Assembly (NCBI RefSeq): GCF_000154845.1
Contig: NZ_DS981465.1
Location: 1-59,233 of the forward strand
Source of the DNA: Phocaeicola coprocola DSM 17136
GTDB lineage: Bacteria > Bacteroidota > Bacteroidia > Bacteroidales > Bacteroidaceae
DNA length: 59,233 nucleotides
Reading direction: 5' to 3'
The position numbers and the translations under genes are program-made. Numbering within the stretch: position 1 is the stretch's first letter; every line of letters begins with the position of its first letter. Below are positions 1 to 10,600 of this stretch, one piece after another. The notes under the pieces were generated by a model that saw only the letters and a program-made list of their open reading frames with translations, had not been told where the DNA came from and made no database searches.

Positions 1-714
1 ATCAGTAGAAAAGACAAGCTACAGAGCCTGTCCAAAAGGGTGGTTGCAGACGCATTCTTTTCCAAGGAAACATTCATAACACCTATGTGTGAGAACGATT
101 TCCATGTCATCAGCCGCTTTCGGAATGACGTAATCCTGTACTATCCGACATTGGAGCAGAAAACAGGAAAACGTGGTCATCCCAAGTGGTTTGACGGCAG
201 GATTGACTTTGCCAATCTGGATTTGACCCGGTGCAAGGAATACGAGGTGAACAAAGGAAAGCTATACGGATTGAGGGTATATGCAAAAGCTCTCAAAAGG
301 TATGTTTCCTTAGCCGTCTGGTATCCGATGGACGGGAGGACAGACAAGTGGCAGCTTTACTTCTCTACAGACGATTCCATGGATGGACGTGAGGTGCTGG
401 ATTATTACAGAACCAGGTTCCAACTGGAATTTTGCTTTAGAGATGGCAAGCAGCATGCAGGAATCACCAACTGCCAGTCAACCGACTTCAGGAAGTTGGA
501 TTTTCACTTCAATGCATCGCTCGCAGCTGTCAACTTGGCCAAAGCGGCATGTAAGAGGCTCGGAATAGCCTATTCCATATCCTCTTGCAAGTCATTCATA
601 CACAATGCTTATATGCTTGAACGATTTATTTGCGTGTTCGGGATTAACCCAGACATGCAAGTTATTGACAAACTTTTCAAAGAACTCATTTTATTTACTG
701 CCAGAGCCGCTTAG
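1..714 (+). mobile_element. IS4-type transposase, 3' part (5' end outside window)
   Basis: The reading frame is open from base 1, so the gene begins upstream of the window. The visible 237 residues are the C-terminal part of a DDE transposase. The segment starting YYRTRFQLEFCFRDGK fits the Y-x2-R-x3-E-x6-K signature of IS4-superfamily transposases, with E as the third catalytic acid. The gene converges on the polysaccharide locus and stops 32 bases short of its last gene. I could not identify the terminal inverted repeat, so the right end of the element is not fixed. The IS4-like assignment is good; the subfamily is not determined. Confidence 0.8.
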
Positions 715-746
715 GCTTGGCGAATTTTTAACGAACTATTATAAAT

Positions 747-1940
747 TTAAGCATGCTTTTTATTTTTTAGCCTCATGTAGAATTTGAAAACTCCTATATA
801 ATAGAGAAAAGGTTTTAACTTGATAATGAGCTTTCTTTTTAATGTAAGTGGGAAATATTTTTTTTGAACTTTATCAAATGGTAAACTATTTAAATCATTG
901 AAAAATTGCTCTCTATTTTTGCTAGGAGTTGTGGAGCTTAGAATCATACAACCATCTTGACGTACAGCTTGTTGTATATCTGTCTTTTGATAATGGAAAT
1001 ATGATTTTAACTGTTCGAAAACTTCGTGACCTTTAGAAGAATGAATAAATACATGAGTTGCTCCTTTTTTATCCATTTTCTTGGTAAATGATTTAGCATT
1101 CCAACAATCAAAGATTGTGAAATCACTGACTCTTTCAATAGTTTTAAATTTACATTGATGGCAAGCAGGTTTTGAACATAAGTCTAAAAAAAAGAATTTG
1201 AGCATGGGATCTCCTTCCATTCCATAGTGATATTGAATCTTTTCATTTTGAAATTCAAGAGTCATAGTTGAAAAATCATAGCCATAATATTTATCTCTAA
1301 ATTTAACTTTAGTAATTTTACTGTTATAGTATTTCTCTTGATATGCTAAATATTTTTTTAATAAAAGAGGTGAGGGGTTTCCTCTACAAACTAAGTCAAC
1401 TGTTATAAGATTTGTGTATTCTTTTCGAAGAAAGTTTTTTAATCCTGCTATTTGACAAGGGGTTCCACTGAAGCAAACTAGATATCCTTTTAGTAATAAT
1501 GATTTAGTTTCTTGATATGTGTTACCTATTTGACTTTGTACATATTTGGAACCTCTAAATCGTTTTATTTCTTCTTTTTGATTAGTTCCATAATGTACAA
1601 CTTCCATTTTTTCATTATAAACAGCTCCAAAGACATAACCGTTTTGTGCTATTACATAATCGCATATAGCACTGAAAAAACCTCCAGATGTACTATCTCT
1701 TCTTATTTCGTTATTTTTATGTTGAATTACATAGCTATCTGTAATTTCATTATTGTTGTGAGGAGTGTTCTGGATAGGACAAATTTTTTCACAAAGTCCA
1801 CATTCTATGCATATTTTTGTATTTACTTCAGGATATCTAAATCCTTCATTATCTTCTTTCATGGATATGCAATTTTTGGGACATATATTTTCACAGGCCC
1901 AACATCCACAGCATTGTGATTTATCTTTGATAGTTATCAT
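747..1940 (-). CDS. Coenzyme F420 hydrogenase/dehydrogenase beta-subunit family protein with two [4Fe-4S] sites
   Basis: This 397-residue protein opens with a ferredoxin-like region. C10-x2-C13-x2-C16-x3-C20-P and C44-x2-C47-x2-C50-x3-C54-P are two complete [4Fe-4S] binding motifs. The remainder resembles the FrhB/FdhB N- and C-terminal domains, including a Cys-rich patch near residue 250 (CSKPACHQC). Members of this family are often found beside polysaccharide pyruvyl transferases in capsule loci, where their reaction is not established; F420 itself is not expected in Bacteroides. Its start overlaps the upstream pyruvyl transferase gene by four bases (ATGA), so they are translationally coupled. 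It is the last gene of the locus and lies next to the IS element. Confidence 0.82.
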   Translation of the reverse strand: MITIKDKSQCCGCWACENICPKNCISMKEDNEGFRYPEVNTKICIECGLCEKICPIQNTPHNNNEITDSYVIQHKNNEIRRDSTSGGFFSAICDYVIAQNGYVFGAVYNEKMEVVHYGTNQKEEIKRFRGSKYVQSQIGNTYQETKSLLLKGYLVCFSGTPCQIAGLKNFLRKEYTNLITVDLVCRGNPSPLLLKKYLAYQEKYYNSKITKVKFRDKYYGYDFSTMTLEFQNEKIQYHYGMEGDPMLKFFFLDLCSKPACHQCKFKTIERVSDFTIFDCWNAKSFTKKMDKKGATHVFIHSSKGHEVFEQLKSYFHYQKTDIQQAVRQDGCMILSSTTPSKNREQFFNDLNSLPFDKVQKKYFPLTLKRKLIIKLKPFLYYIGVFKFYMRLKNKKHA

Positions 1941-3112
1941 ACTGCTATATCTTTCAATGCATTTTGTAAATAGTCTAATGAGGAAACTCTCAAAATATTC
2001 AGCCTTTCGTCTACTCCAGTATAATCTAAAGGCATAGTTAAGATATCTTCTATACTGCTTGAAACGGAAATTCTTCTTTGGGGTAATCCTGTTAAGTTTA
2101 GAAGATTATCAATTCTGGTGTTTGTACTTTGTTTGGCATTTTCACTAAATCGACTGAATGTAAAAAAATTCTTTTTATATAAAATACTGAATACAGAACA
2201 ATGGAATGAATCTGTAAAAACATATTCTGCATTTCTTATGTAATTTAAAAACTCAGCTGGTCCTACATTATAAGGAGCTTCGTCTGCAAATCCTTCATCT
2301 GAAGGGATATATTCATCTAATTGTTGAAATGCAACAATTTTTAGATTAGTTTTTTTTTGTATACTCTTGATGAATAGACGTTGTTCTGGATTGTTTCCAA
2401 GTAGATAGCAAAAAATATATTTTCCATTAGTTAGTGGTTCTTTGTGTTGAATATGCATCCATTGTTCTCCTGTAAAGAGTAAAGTTGGATCAAGTACAAC
2501 TTGCACATTTTTGCCAGTTAGCTTATAAACTAAGTCGCAAGCACTTTTTTCTCGTAAGGCAATATGGTCAAAACGATTCATAAATGTTCTATTTTTTTTC
2601 TTTTGAAACCATGGAACTTCCTTAACACCTATGCTCGTTGCATATGCTATCTTTTTTATATTATCGGGGACCCATTCTAGTGTATAGTATCCGTGTTCAA
2701 CACTGTCTGTTCGCCATAATTGATCGCTTCCGACTAGAAGAGCAGAATAGTTATTAGCCATTTTAGTTAGTTCTTCTCTATTTTTACAATAGGGAGATAT
2801 ATGGAAATATTTTTGAGCAAATCTATCAAAATATGAATCTCTTAATGTGACATTTTTTCCAAATGTTTCAGGATATTTTCTTTTATAATACTTTATTTTC
2901 AATTTTCCAACTTTCATTTTCCAGTCAGCTATTAATAGTTTTTTGATAATATAAAGTATTTTGTTTTCTTTCATGTAAAGGATAGGAGCTTTACATGCTA
3001 TCGTTTGATATGGCAATTTCATTTGCTGCATAATCATTTCGGTTGCATATGCTTGAAGCATGCTTCCATAATTATGATGAAAATAACAAGTTACTAATCC
3101 GATCGGTTTCAT
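1937..3112 (-). CDS. Polysaccharide pyruvyl transferase family protein
   Basis: A 391-residue protein of the polysaccharide pyruvyl transferase family (PF04230), whose members transfer pyruvate from PEP to sugars as ketals, or act as related transferases. The N-terminus (GLVTCYFHHNYGSMLQAYA) and the C-terminal FTDSFHCSVFSILY segment match the family's start and its conserved D-S-F-H motif. The substrate cannot be read from sequence. It overlaps both neighbours by four bases, so it is in the middle of a tightly coupled operon. The F420-type protein follows directly, a pairing that recurs in capsule loci. A second domain of the same family is found in the fusion protein at 7683-10880. Confidence 0.87.
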   Translation of the reverse strand: MKPIGLVTCYFHHNYGSMLQAYATEMIMQQMKLPYQTIACKAPILYMKENKILYIIKKLLIADWKMKVGKLKIKYYKRKYPETFGKNVTLRDSYFDRFAQKYFHISPYCKNREELTKMANNYSALLVGSDQLWRTDSVEHGYYTLEWVPDNIKKIAYATSIGVKEVPWFQKKKNRTFMNRFDHIALREKSACDLVYKLTGKNVQVVLDPTLLFTGEQWMHIQHKEPLTNGKYIFCYLLGNNPEQRLFIKSIQKKTNLKIVAFQQLDEYIPSDEGFADEAPYNVGPAEFLNYIRNAEYVFTDSFHCSVFSILYKKNFFTFSRFSENAKQSTNTRIDNLLNLTGLPQRRISVSSSIEDILTMPLDYTGVDERLNILRVSSLDYLQNALKDIAV

Positions 3113-4143
3113 ACTTTATGGAGTTTATACATTAATATCAATAAAGAAGTGATTTTAAATTTTATAAAAAAATAAAAGAGTCTATGTTTTAGAGGTAATA
3201 AATGATATGGATAATCTACTAATGTTTTAGAAAATATTTCATCATCACATAACTCTTTAAACTCTTTAATTTGTTCTATAAATGGATGTGATTTAGTTAT
3301 TTGATATTTAATGTAAAGAGAGGTTCTTAAATAATGCAAGGCTTTTCTCTGTAATCTTATGTAATACTCAGATTGGTTAAAATATTGGGAAAATGTGACA
3401 TCCATTTCTTGAATGAACTTCTTTAATCTTTCAATTTTAGTTTCTGTATAAGTGTGGGTAATAGAGTTCTCATTTTGGAAGTAGTTATAGAAATATTTAG
3501 GTATAAATCCTATTTTTTCAGAAAGTTTTAGATATTGAGTGTGGAATACCATATCTTCTGATGCAATAATTCTTTCTGAAACAAATTTTAAATGGTGATT
3601 TCTAATTATGTTTCTAGAATATATTGCTTTGCATACAGATACCATATATTTTACATCAGAATGATAGGTTGGTAATGGAGCTAACATATCTAGTAGGAAA
3701 GTATCTATTTCTTTTCTACCTTGAAAGAATGTTTCTTCATTAACTTCTTTAAATGGAATTATTTTATTGGGAGAATAGTAATATTGTAGGCTGCAATATA
3801 CAGTATCACATTGATTATTTTTAGCTGTATTATATAATGTTTCGTACATCGTCAGGTCTACCCAATCATCTGAATCAATAAATGCAATAAATTCTCCACT
3901 AGCAATTTCTAGTCCTGCATTTCTTGTTAATCCAAGTCCTTCGTTCTTTTTATGGATAACTTTTATTCGTGCATCTTTTTGGGCGTATTCATCACATATG
4001 GATGGGCATGAATCAGGTGATTCATCATCTACTAATATAATTTCAATATCTTTTAATGTTTGATTTATAAGAGATTCTACACATCGATGTATGTATTTTT
4101 CTACATTGTATACTGGAACTATAATACTTACTTTGGGGCTCAT
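3109..4143 (-). CDS. Family 2 glycosyltransferase
   Basis: A 344-residue GT-A fold glycosyltransferase. The N-terminus has the standard GT2 opening (VSIIVPVYNVEKYIHRCVES), then VDDESPD near residue 38 and the nucleotide-sugar/metal binding D90-S-D-D93. The C-terminal 120 residues are basic and aromatic, usual for membrane-associated capsule transferases. It probably adds one sugar to the lipid-linked repeat unit on the cytoplasmic face. Donor and acceptor cannot be predicted. It overlaps the next gene (1937-3112) by four bases and lies two bases after the preceding one. Confidence 0.92.
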   Translation of the reverse strand: MSPKVSIIVPVYNVEKYIHRCVESLINQTLKDIEIILVDDESPDSCPSICDEYAQKDARIKVIHKKNEGLGLTRNAGLEIASGEFIAFIDSDDWVDLTMYETLYNTAKNNQCDTVYCSLQYYYSPNKIIPFKEVNEETFFQGRKEIDTFLLDMLAPLPTYHSDVKYMVSVCKAIYSRNIIRNHHLKFVSERIIASEDMVFHTQYLKLSEKIGFIPKYFYNYFQNENSITHTYTETKIERLKKFIQEMDVTFSQYFNQSEYYIRLQRKALHYLRTSLYIKYQITKSHPFIEQIKEFKELCDDEIFSKTLVDYPYHLLPLKHRLFYFFIKFKITSLLILMYKLHKV

Positions 4144-4145
4144 TT

Positions 4146-5381
4146 CTATTGTAAATAGTTATTTATATTAATCTGATTGTCATTATTAATAGCTAGTTTT
4201 AATAATAGATCTGCTATGAGTTTAGGAGAATGGTATGTACGGATTTGTTGTCTACCATTTTGGGCTATTTCGGCATATTTTTGCGGAAATTGTGTAATAG
4301 ATAATAGTATATGAGGTATTTCATTGACATTTTTATATTGGATGCAGGATATGTTGTGTTTCACTGCGATATTTTCAAAAGCATATTTACTTCCTATGCA
4401 TAGTAATCCATTGGCTAGTGCATCTAATACTTTTCCTTTTGTTCCAGTTCCTAAACTGATAGGGCAAATCTGAATGTCATGTTTCATAATTTCTTTCGTG
4501 TAGTCTTCTACCCATTCTATAAGACTTACATTTATCTGTTTGGAAAGTTGTTCAACTATCGGCTTCCATGTTTTCCCTAAAAAGGTAAACTGAAAGTTAG
4601 ATAATAGTAATTGGTGTTCTTGTAAAGTTTTTGTTAGTGCATTGATATCTGAATAGGTATATAAATCATATTTTCCTGTTATAATAACACTAAAATTTTT
4701 CTTATTTATAAAATTGATATCTTTTTCTTTTAAGTTGTAATGAGGGTGAGGAAGAAAAAAAGATTTATTTTTATTTTGTATAATTGTTTGGTATTGAATA
4801 TTATCCTCTATGCCAACAAGGAATATTTTATTCGTATATTGGGCTATCTTTTGTTCTAATGTAATTTGCTGTAAAAGATGTTTTATTTCTTTTTTTTCAT
4901 TTTTAGAACTATATAGATAAGAGTCTTGAAATGCACGCAATGTATGTAGAGTGTAACAATCTGGCCCTATAGCTGCAATGTTGAAATTACATAATTGCTT
5001 TTGTACGTTTAGTAAAAAATAAGGATATACTAAAATTAAATCAGGATTTAGTTGTGTGATTTCAGCTAAAATATTCTTCGGTAATTTATATCGAGAAACA
5101 GGAGATATGTTGTTGTTTTTATATAAAAAGTTAAATAAGAAATGGGTTTTTCTTGAAATTAATAATTTCATCCATAAATTTCTTGGAGTAACTTTCAATT
5201 TGCCATTAAAAGTTTTGATACTTTTTTGTATCATAGAATATGATACTTTATTGGCATTTGTTGTATAGATATAAATGTCATGTATATCTTTGAGTTCTTT
5301 TAATATGTGGTAAGTAATAGCTGATGGACCGTTGAAATTATCTTCTGTTGGAGTATAATCAGTGATTAATATTATTTTCAT
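4146..5381 (-). CDS. GT-B glycosyltransferase (GT4-like)
   Basis: I place the start at the ATG at 5381, giving 411 residues that begin MKIILITDYTPTEDNFNGPS, a typical GT-B N-terminus. The frame stays open up to 5495, but that extension would run into the polymerase gene and shows no family similarity. The C-terminal half carries ICPISLGTGTKGKVLDALANG, the sugar-nucleotide binding loop of GT4-like enzymes, although the usual E-x7-E is degenerate. It probably adds a sugar in the cytoplasm during repeat-unit assembly. The gene is AT-rich like its neighbours and lies seven bases after the polymerase gene. Confidence 0.82.
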   Translation of the reverse strand: MKIILITDYTPTEDNFNGPSAITYHILKELKDIHDIYIYTTNANKVSYSMIQKSIKTFNGKLKVTPRNLWMKLLISRKTHFLFNFLYKNNNISPVSRYKLPKNILAEITQLNPDLILVYPYFLLNVQKQLCNFNIAAIGPDCYTLHTLRAFQDSYLYSSKNEKKEIKHLLQQITLEQKIAQYTNKIFLVGIEDNIQYQTIIQNKNKSFFLPHPHYNLKEKDINFINKKNFSVIITGKYDLYTYSDINALTKTLQEHQLLLSNFQFTFLGKTWKPIVEQLSKQINVSLIEWVEDYTKEIMKHDIQICPISLGTGTKGKVLDALANGLLCIGSKYAFENIAVKHNISCIQYKNVNEIPHILLSITQFPQKYAEIAQNGRQQIRTYHSPKLIADLLLKLAINNDNQININNYLQ

Positions 5382-5388
5382 GATAGAT

Positions 5389-6546
5389 TTATTTATGTGG
5401 ATATCTCCAATTGTTTGTACGAATAAATTCTTTATGATCATTCTTATCAAATATACTATAATAAGGCTCATAGCATGTTCGATAAAAAGGACCATTGCTA
5501 TCTATACATGGATTGGCTTTTAATTTGATGAACCATAATCCCAAATATAAAAATATAGGTATTAAAAAATGATATTTTTTTAGTTTTATAAATGATAATG
5601 TTAGGCAGAGTGGGTATACGATGATTAGATTGTTACTTATGCGGTAAAGCATTGTTAAACCAGGTATACTTCCTATTACATTAATACATAAATAGATAAA
5701 ATATATGTTGGTAAAAATATTATATTGCTTTTCACTTTCTTCTTTATATTGCTTTTTGGTAAATTCAAAGAGATATAAATGAAGAATGGAATTCAAAATT
5801 GTAGAAATAGAAAAAGAAGACACTTCATTACTATTAACCATATATGTGTCTGTTAATCCTGCTGAGATAATTGATAAGATTGATAGATTAAATATATTAG
5901 CTAATATATTTGTGAGAATTGCACGACTGAGTATCAATCCAATATAAATAATTATGTAATGTCTGAATTTAACTTTATATTGGCATAGCCAATATAAAGG
6001 CAGCATGATTAATGATGACCTATGAATTGTAAAACAAACAAATATGCTTAATAAGTATAATTTTAACTGTCTTTTTTCTATAAATATTATAGAATAGCAT
6101 AGTATAGCTGTTGTTAATGTTTGTCTTACTGGAAATATTTCTGTGGAAACTATCATTATTGATAGTGCTATTAAAGATTGATTTGGAACATATTTTTTTA
6201 TAAGATATCCGAAAGAGCAAAGTATGAATGTGTCTGTGATTAGTAAAAAACCTGTGTAATATGGACATATTGTCTTGATTAGGATATTTAATAACATATA
6301 TCCTGGTTCCATTTTTGTTGTATCAGGACCATATCTCCAATATGAAAAAATATTACTCCAATCTGAATACTTAAAACAAGCATAAAATTGATTGAAGTCA
6401 GTACCTGTATCCCATCTTAACCCTTTAAATAAAATGAAAATAATTATCCATAATATAAAAAGTCTATTTTTAAATGCTTTGTTTATTTTTGTAAAATCTA
6501 ATAGAGAGGTTAAAAATAAGGATATAAATAATATATAATAAATCAT
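5389..6546 (-). CDS. EpsG-family polysaccharide polymerase (Wzy-type)
   Basis: A 385-residue, very hydrophobic protein with about ten predicted membrane segments. The segment RWDTGTDFNQFYACF near residue 44 matches the conserved G-x-D-(Y/F)-x2-(Y/F) region of EpsG-type proteins, which are thought to polymerise repeat units at the periplasmic face in Wzx/Wzy systems. A flippase (10896-12434) and a Wzz chain-length regulator (12450-13568) in the same operon support the polymerase role. It ends with a polar tail after residue 350. EpsG and Wzy families are hard to tell apart; EpsG is the better fit. Confidence 0.82.
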   Translation of the reverse strand: MIYYILFISLFLTSLLDFTKINKAFKNRLFILWIIIFILFKGLRWDTGTDFNQFYACFKYSDWSNIFSYWRYGPDTTKMEPGYMLLNILIKTICPYYTGFLLITDTFILCSFGYLIKKYVPNQSLIALSIMIVSTEIFPVRQTLTTAILCYSIIFIEKRQLKLYLLSIFVCFTIHRSSLIMLPLYWLCQYKVKFRHYIIIYIGLILSRAILTNILANIFNLSILSIISAGLTDTYMVNSNEVSSFSISTILNSILHLYLFEFTKKQYKEESEKQYNIFTNIYFIYLCINVIGSIPGLTMLYRISNNLIIVYPLCLTLSFIKLKKYHFLIPIFLYLGLWFIKLKANPCIDSNGPFYRTCYEPYYSIFDKNDHKEFIRTNNWRYPHK

Positions 6547-6567
6547 ATTTTTATTTTGTATAATAAC

Positions 6568-7686
6568 TTACAAAATATTATGTAATATATTTTTAATGTA
6601 GGAGTCTAATGAAACAATGTAACTCTCAGCTTGTTCTCTGTTGTTTTTTAGAATATGTGGTGTTGACAATATATTGGTTAAATGACTGATATATTCATCT
6701 ATTGTGTCAGCTTTATAAATGGGACATGATTGAGGTGAAAATATTCCTTCCATGCTATGAGTTGAAGATAATACTGTTTTCCCATATGATAGTGCTTCAA
6801 ATGTTTTTATTTTTAATCCAGTACCATTAAATACAGGGTTTATGACAATATCTCCTAAAGCATAGAAGTCTGCGGGATTATCAAAGCCTCCTTTTAAGAT
6901 AATCTGTGTGGTACGTAAATCTTTTTCTAAATGTTTACAGATTCCACCTCCTATAATTAACTCTAAATCAGGGAACTTTTTTATAAGTTCTGGAAATATA
7001 TTTTTTATAAAATGGTTTATGCCTTCAATATTTAATATATTGCTTCCGGAGAAAAATAGTAATTTTTTGTTGTTGAGTATTTCTTGCTTATGGAAAGTAA
7101 AAGGGCTATACATGCAATATACGTTTGCTTTGTATGATAGGTATTTGTAGTAATATGCTTCTTGTTCTTGTATTGCTAATACAGTTTTTACTCGATTTAT
7201 GCATTTTGCTTCTTCATTGGGTGTACATGATACCCAGTAATTTCCTTTAAGCCGGAGATTTCTATATGAAAAAACATCATGGGTGAATAATACAGTATTT
7301 CCCTGAAAATAATTTGCAATTTTTGAAAGCCAAATATAATTTAGTATAACGCTATCAAATTTATATTTTTTCTGAATTTGTTTTATATATGATTTTATAA
7401 ACCATGGTTCGTGTAGCCAAATGTCTGAAAAACATCGAAAAGGTAAATGCCTAACTATTTTTATTACAGCTTTTTGTATTATAGACATTTGATAAGAAAG
7501 GAAATGATCACTCCAATAGTCTTTATTTTGAGTAAATGTATTGCTATTTCTTTCTCGTGTAAAATAAAGGAAATATACATCATATCCCATATCTTGTAAC
7601 AATGTAGCATATGATAATATGCACATTTTGTTTCCTGTATTTGTTGGGTGAGTTGGGGTATCTGAGATAATTAAGACCTTTTTCAT
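6568..7686 (-). CDS. GT4-family glycosyltransferase
   Basis: A 372-residue GT-B enzyme. The N-terminus (KKVLIISDTPTHPTNTGNKM) has the glycine-containing loop after the first strand. The C-terminal half contains VINPVFNGTGLKIKTFEALSYGK, the GT4 donor-binding region with E in E-A-L-S-Y-G. It likely transfers a nucleotide sugar to the growing lipid-linked oligosaccharide. It overlaps the end of the upstream fusion gene by four bases, which indicates coupled translation. Linkage and sugar are not predictable from sequence. Confidence 0.88.
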   Translation of the reverse strand: MKKVLIISDTPTHPTNTGNKMCILSYATLLQDMGYDVYFLYFTRERNSNTFTQNKDYWSDHFLSYQMSIIQKAVIKIVRHLPFRCFSDIWLHEPWFIKSYIKQIQKKYKFDSVILNYIWLSKIANYFQGNTVLFTHDVFSYRNLRLKGNYWVSCTPNEEAKCINRVKTVLAIQEQEAYYYKYLSYKANVYCMYSPFTFHKQEILNNKKLLFFSGSNILNIEGINHFIKNIFPELIKKFPDLELIIGGGICKHLEKDLRTTQIILKGGFDNPADFYALGDIVINPVFNGTGLKIKTFEALSYGKTVLSSTHSMEGIFSPQSCPIYKADTIDEYISHLTNILSTPHILKNNREQAESYIVSLDSYIKNILHNIL

Positions 7687-10600
7687 TCTTCTATATTTTT
7701 TGCAGATAAAATATTTATTTCAGGTTGTTTTTCTTGTAGAGTTTTTGCTAAACTTTTTTTCTCTTTAAGTAGTCTTTCAAAAGTTGAAATGAATTCTTTT
7801 GTAATAAAAGTAGCAGGTGATAATAGTAAATCTTCTGGTAAACCGTAATGTTTAAATAATCCGTGGAATTTACCTTGATATGTCGCTGCCATAACAGGTA
7901 CACCTGAACTTAATGAACCTATAGCTAAGTGCATTCTACTACAAATCATAATATCACATAAACTTGCTATTGCCTTTATTTCATCTGCGTGATACACTTC
8001 CTTTATTTCTTTAATACGTTGTGCATATCCTTTTTCTCTTATTTTATTCGCTATAATTGGTAATACTATTGTATCAGATAATTTGCCTCGATTATCATGA
8101 GGAATAAATAAAAACGATAGTTCACTGTGTTGGTTTAATAGATGTATTATCATATCTGCAAGTGAAGAGCAAGCTTCATGTATCTCTTCTATGCTTTGAT
8201 TCTTTTTCAGCATTGGATGAAAATTAAATCCAACAATTGTTTGTTGTTTATTTTTTTCTTGCTGACACCATTGTTGATATTCTTTAAAATCATAAAAATT
8301 AGGATTGGGCTCTAATAGGAAAGCCATATCTGCTACAAGTGTTGATTTTTTATGTGTAAAATGCTCAAATCGTTGCTGTGAGAAATAATCTCTCAGGTTA
8401 AATCTTACAGCCGAGGAGCAGAATAAATAGGCGAGTTTAACTTTCCATGACGGATTTTCATTAAAACTGAATCCTAATATGTGATAGGGTATATTATAGC
8501 TTGAGCAAAGATCTGCTGTTGCCATAAGGGTAAAACTGACATCTGGACTGTAATAACCATCCATACAATCTGCGCCAATAATAATGACCTGAGTTGGGTT
8601 AAGTTCTCTTAGTGCTTGTGATATGTGATAGATAGGACTTTTCCCTTTCCATGCTTTTATAGCTTTATAACCTCTATTTTGGGTTTCTGTAATACCCTTA
8701 TCTGTGCTTGTTATAAAATAAAATTGTTCTGTTTTATGCTTTTCTTTAAGTAATTTCATCGAAGCATATATCATAGCTTCATCTCCTCTTGAGCCCCATA
8801 CGCTCCATGGGTCGCAGGGGATGTATAATATTCTGGATTCATTGGTTGGTAATAACGCTTTTTTCTTTTTTAAAAAGATCCATATAATGATGTTTGTTAG
8901 ATATTGAAGTGTATAAATAATGTTCTTTATAACAGATTTAAATTTCAACATAATAGTAAATATTATAAGGGATAAAATGATTAATATGCAACAAAGAATT
9001 AATAAACTCTTTTTGGGTGATTGATAAAATTGAGAAATTATATAATAATAGTAGTTCTTTCCATTCATCGGAATATAAATATAGCCTGTATCTTGACTGA
9101 TTCTTGCTAAACGTCCTCCAAATACATAAGAAATATCATTGATTCCTCCCGGATCTTCATTTATTGAAGATAATCCGTATTCTGTGTACGAAAAAGAACC
9201 TCCTCTTAGCGCAATATGACCGTATTTATTAAATTGCCAGTCTTCAATCCATTCCCATACATTTCCCCCCTGTTGAAGTGTACCATAATGGCTTGGAGCA
9301 TTTTGGAATGAGTCTACATTACAGACGTAAAATGGAGGCCCTATACATAATTGATTGTCAATCATGTAATTTGCTTCTTGGAAACTGGGAGGTGTTGAAG
9401 ATTGAGTCGGATATATATGATATTTATTTTTACTTTGTATTGTTGGGTCATAATAAGCTGCTTTATACCATTCGTTTCTGTTTGGTATAAAATATTTAGC
9501 TCCTTTATTCCTTCTTATTGATTTTTTACTTTTAGTACCAAATTTGCCAGTATCATAAGCCCCTTGAGTAGCTGTTCCTTCAGTTGTTCCGATTGTACAT
9601 TTCCCAGTATTGGGGCATCCATAGTGCATCCAATTGGCATATCTGCATAAATCGTAGAAACTGATATAGACAACTGGTTTTCTTTCCCAGCCTTGCTTAG
9701 CTTGATATTTATATTCTCCATTATTTTGTTTTATTTTATTTATGCCGCCAATAGCTCCTATCTCCATATTTTTATTATATAGATGATAAGGGTCTTCATA
9801 TCTGCAAACAGCTGATAGAAATTGAGCATATTCTTCATTCGTTAATTCATATTTGGATATTTCATATTCATAATTTACATTTCCTATAAATTGATTATAT
9901 AGGTCACCTTCATTTTGTATATCCCCAATTTTAATCCATTTCTCGTCTTGTTGTTGGCTTAAGCGTGTATTATGTTTTGGGGTATAAGAAATAGTTGGAG
10001 GAGTTTGCTTGGTTGTTGATGCTGTTAATTGAATAATTCTAATACCTACTGAAGCTATTGATTTATCGGGAGCATCTCCTTCAGTATAATTTATATCTAA
10101 AGAATATTTTGGTCTAATTAAGCTTCCTCCCAAGAACTGTTTCCAGTTTCTTCCATCTGTACCAAATGGATCTTCAATCCATTCTCCTAAATTTCCATTT
10201 TGATTAATCGTACCATAATGACTAACAGTACCTTTTTCTGAAGATAATAGATGAGGGTAGGGATATTTCCACCCATCTTCTGTATAACAATTGGCTATTT
10301 GTAAATTTTGATTGGTTGTTATGTATTCCTTTCCATTATAGAAACAGGCTTTGATCCATTCATTTTTATTGGGGAGATAAAATCGTGCACCTTTATTGCG
10401 TTTTATATGTAGTGAACTATTAAGATATTTTTGAGTATTGTAAGCTCCATGGTTATCATCTCCTTCTGTCTCAGATATATAATAAGTAATATCTTTTTTG
10501 TTTTTAATATTTTCCCAATTGTAATTCAGCCAATTAATGAATCTTATTGCACTGTTCCAAGTTATACCTATTGCAGGATATTTTTCAAAACCTGGCTTTA

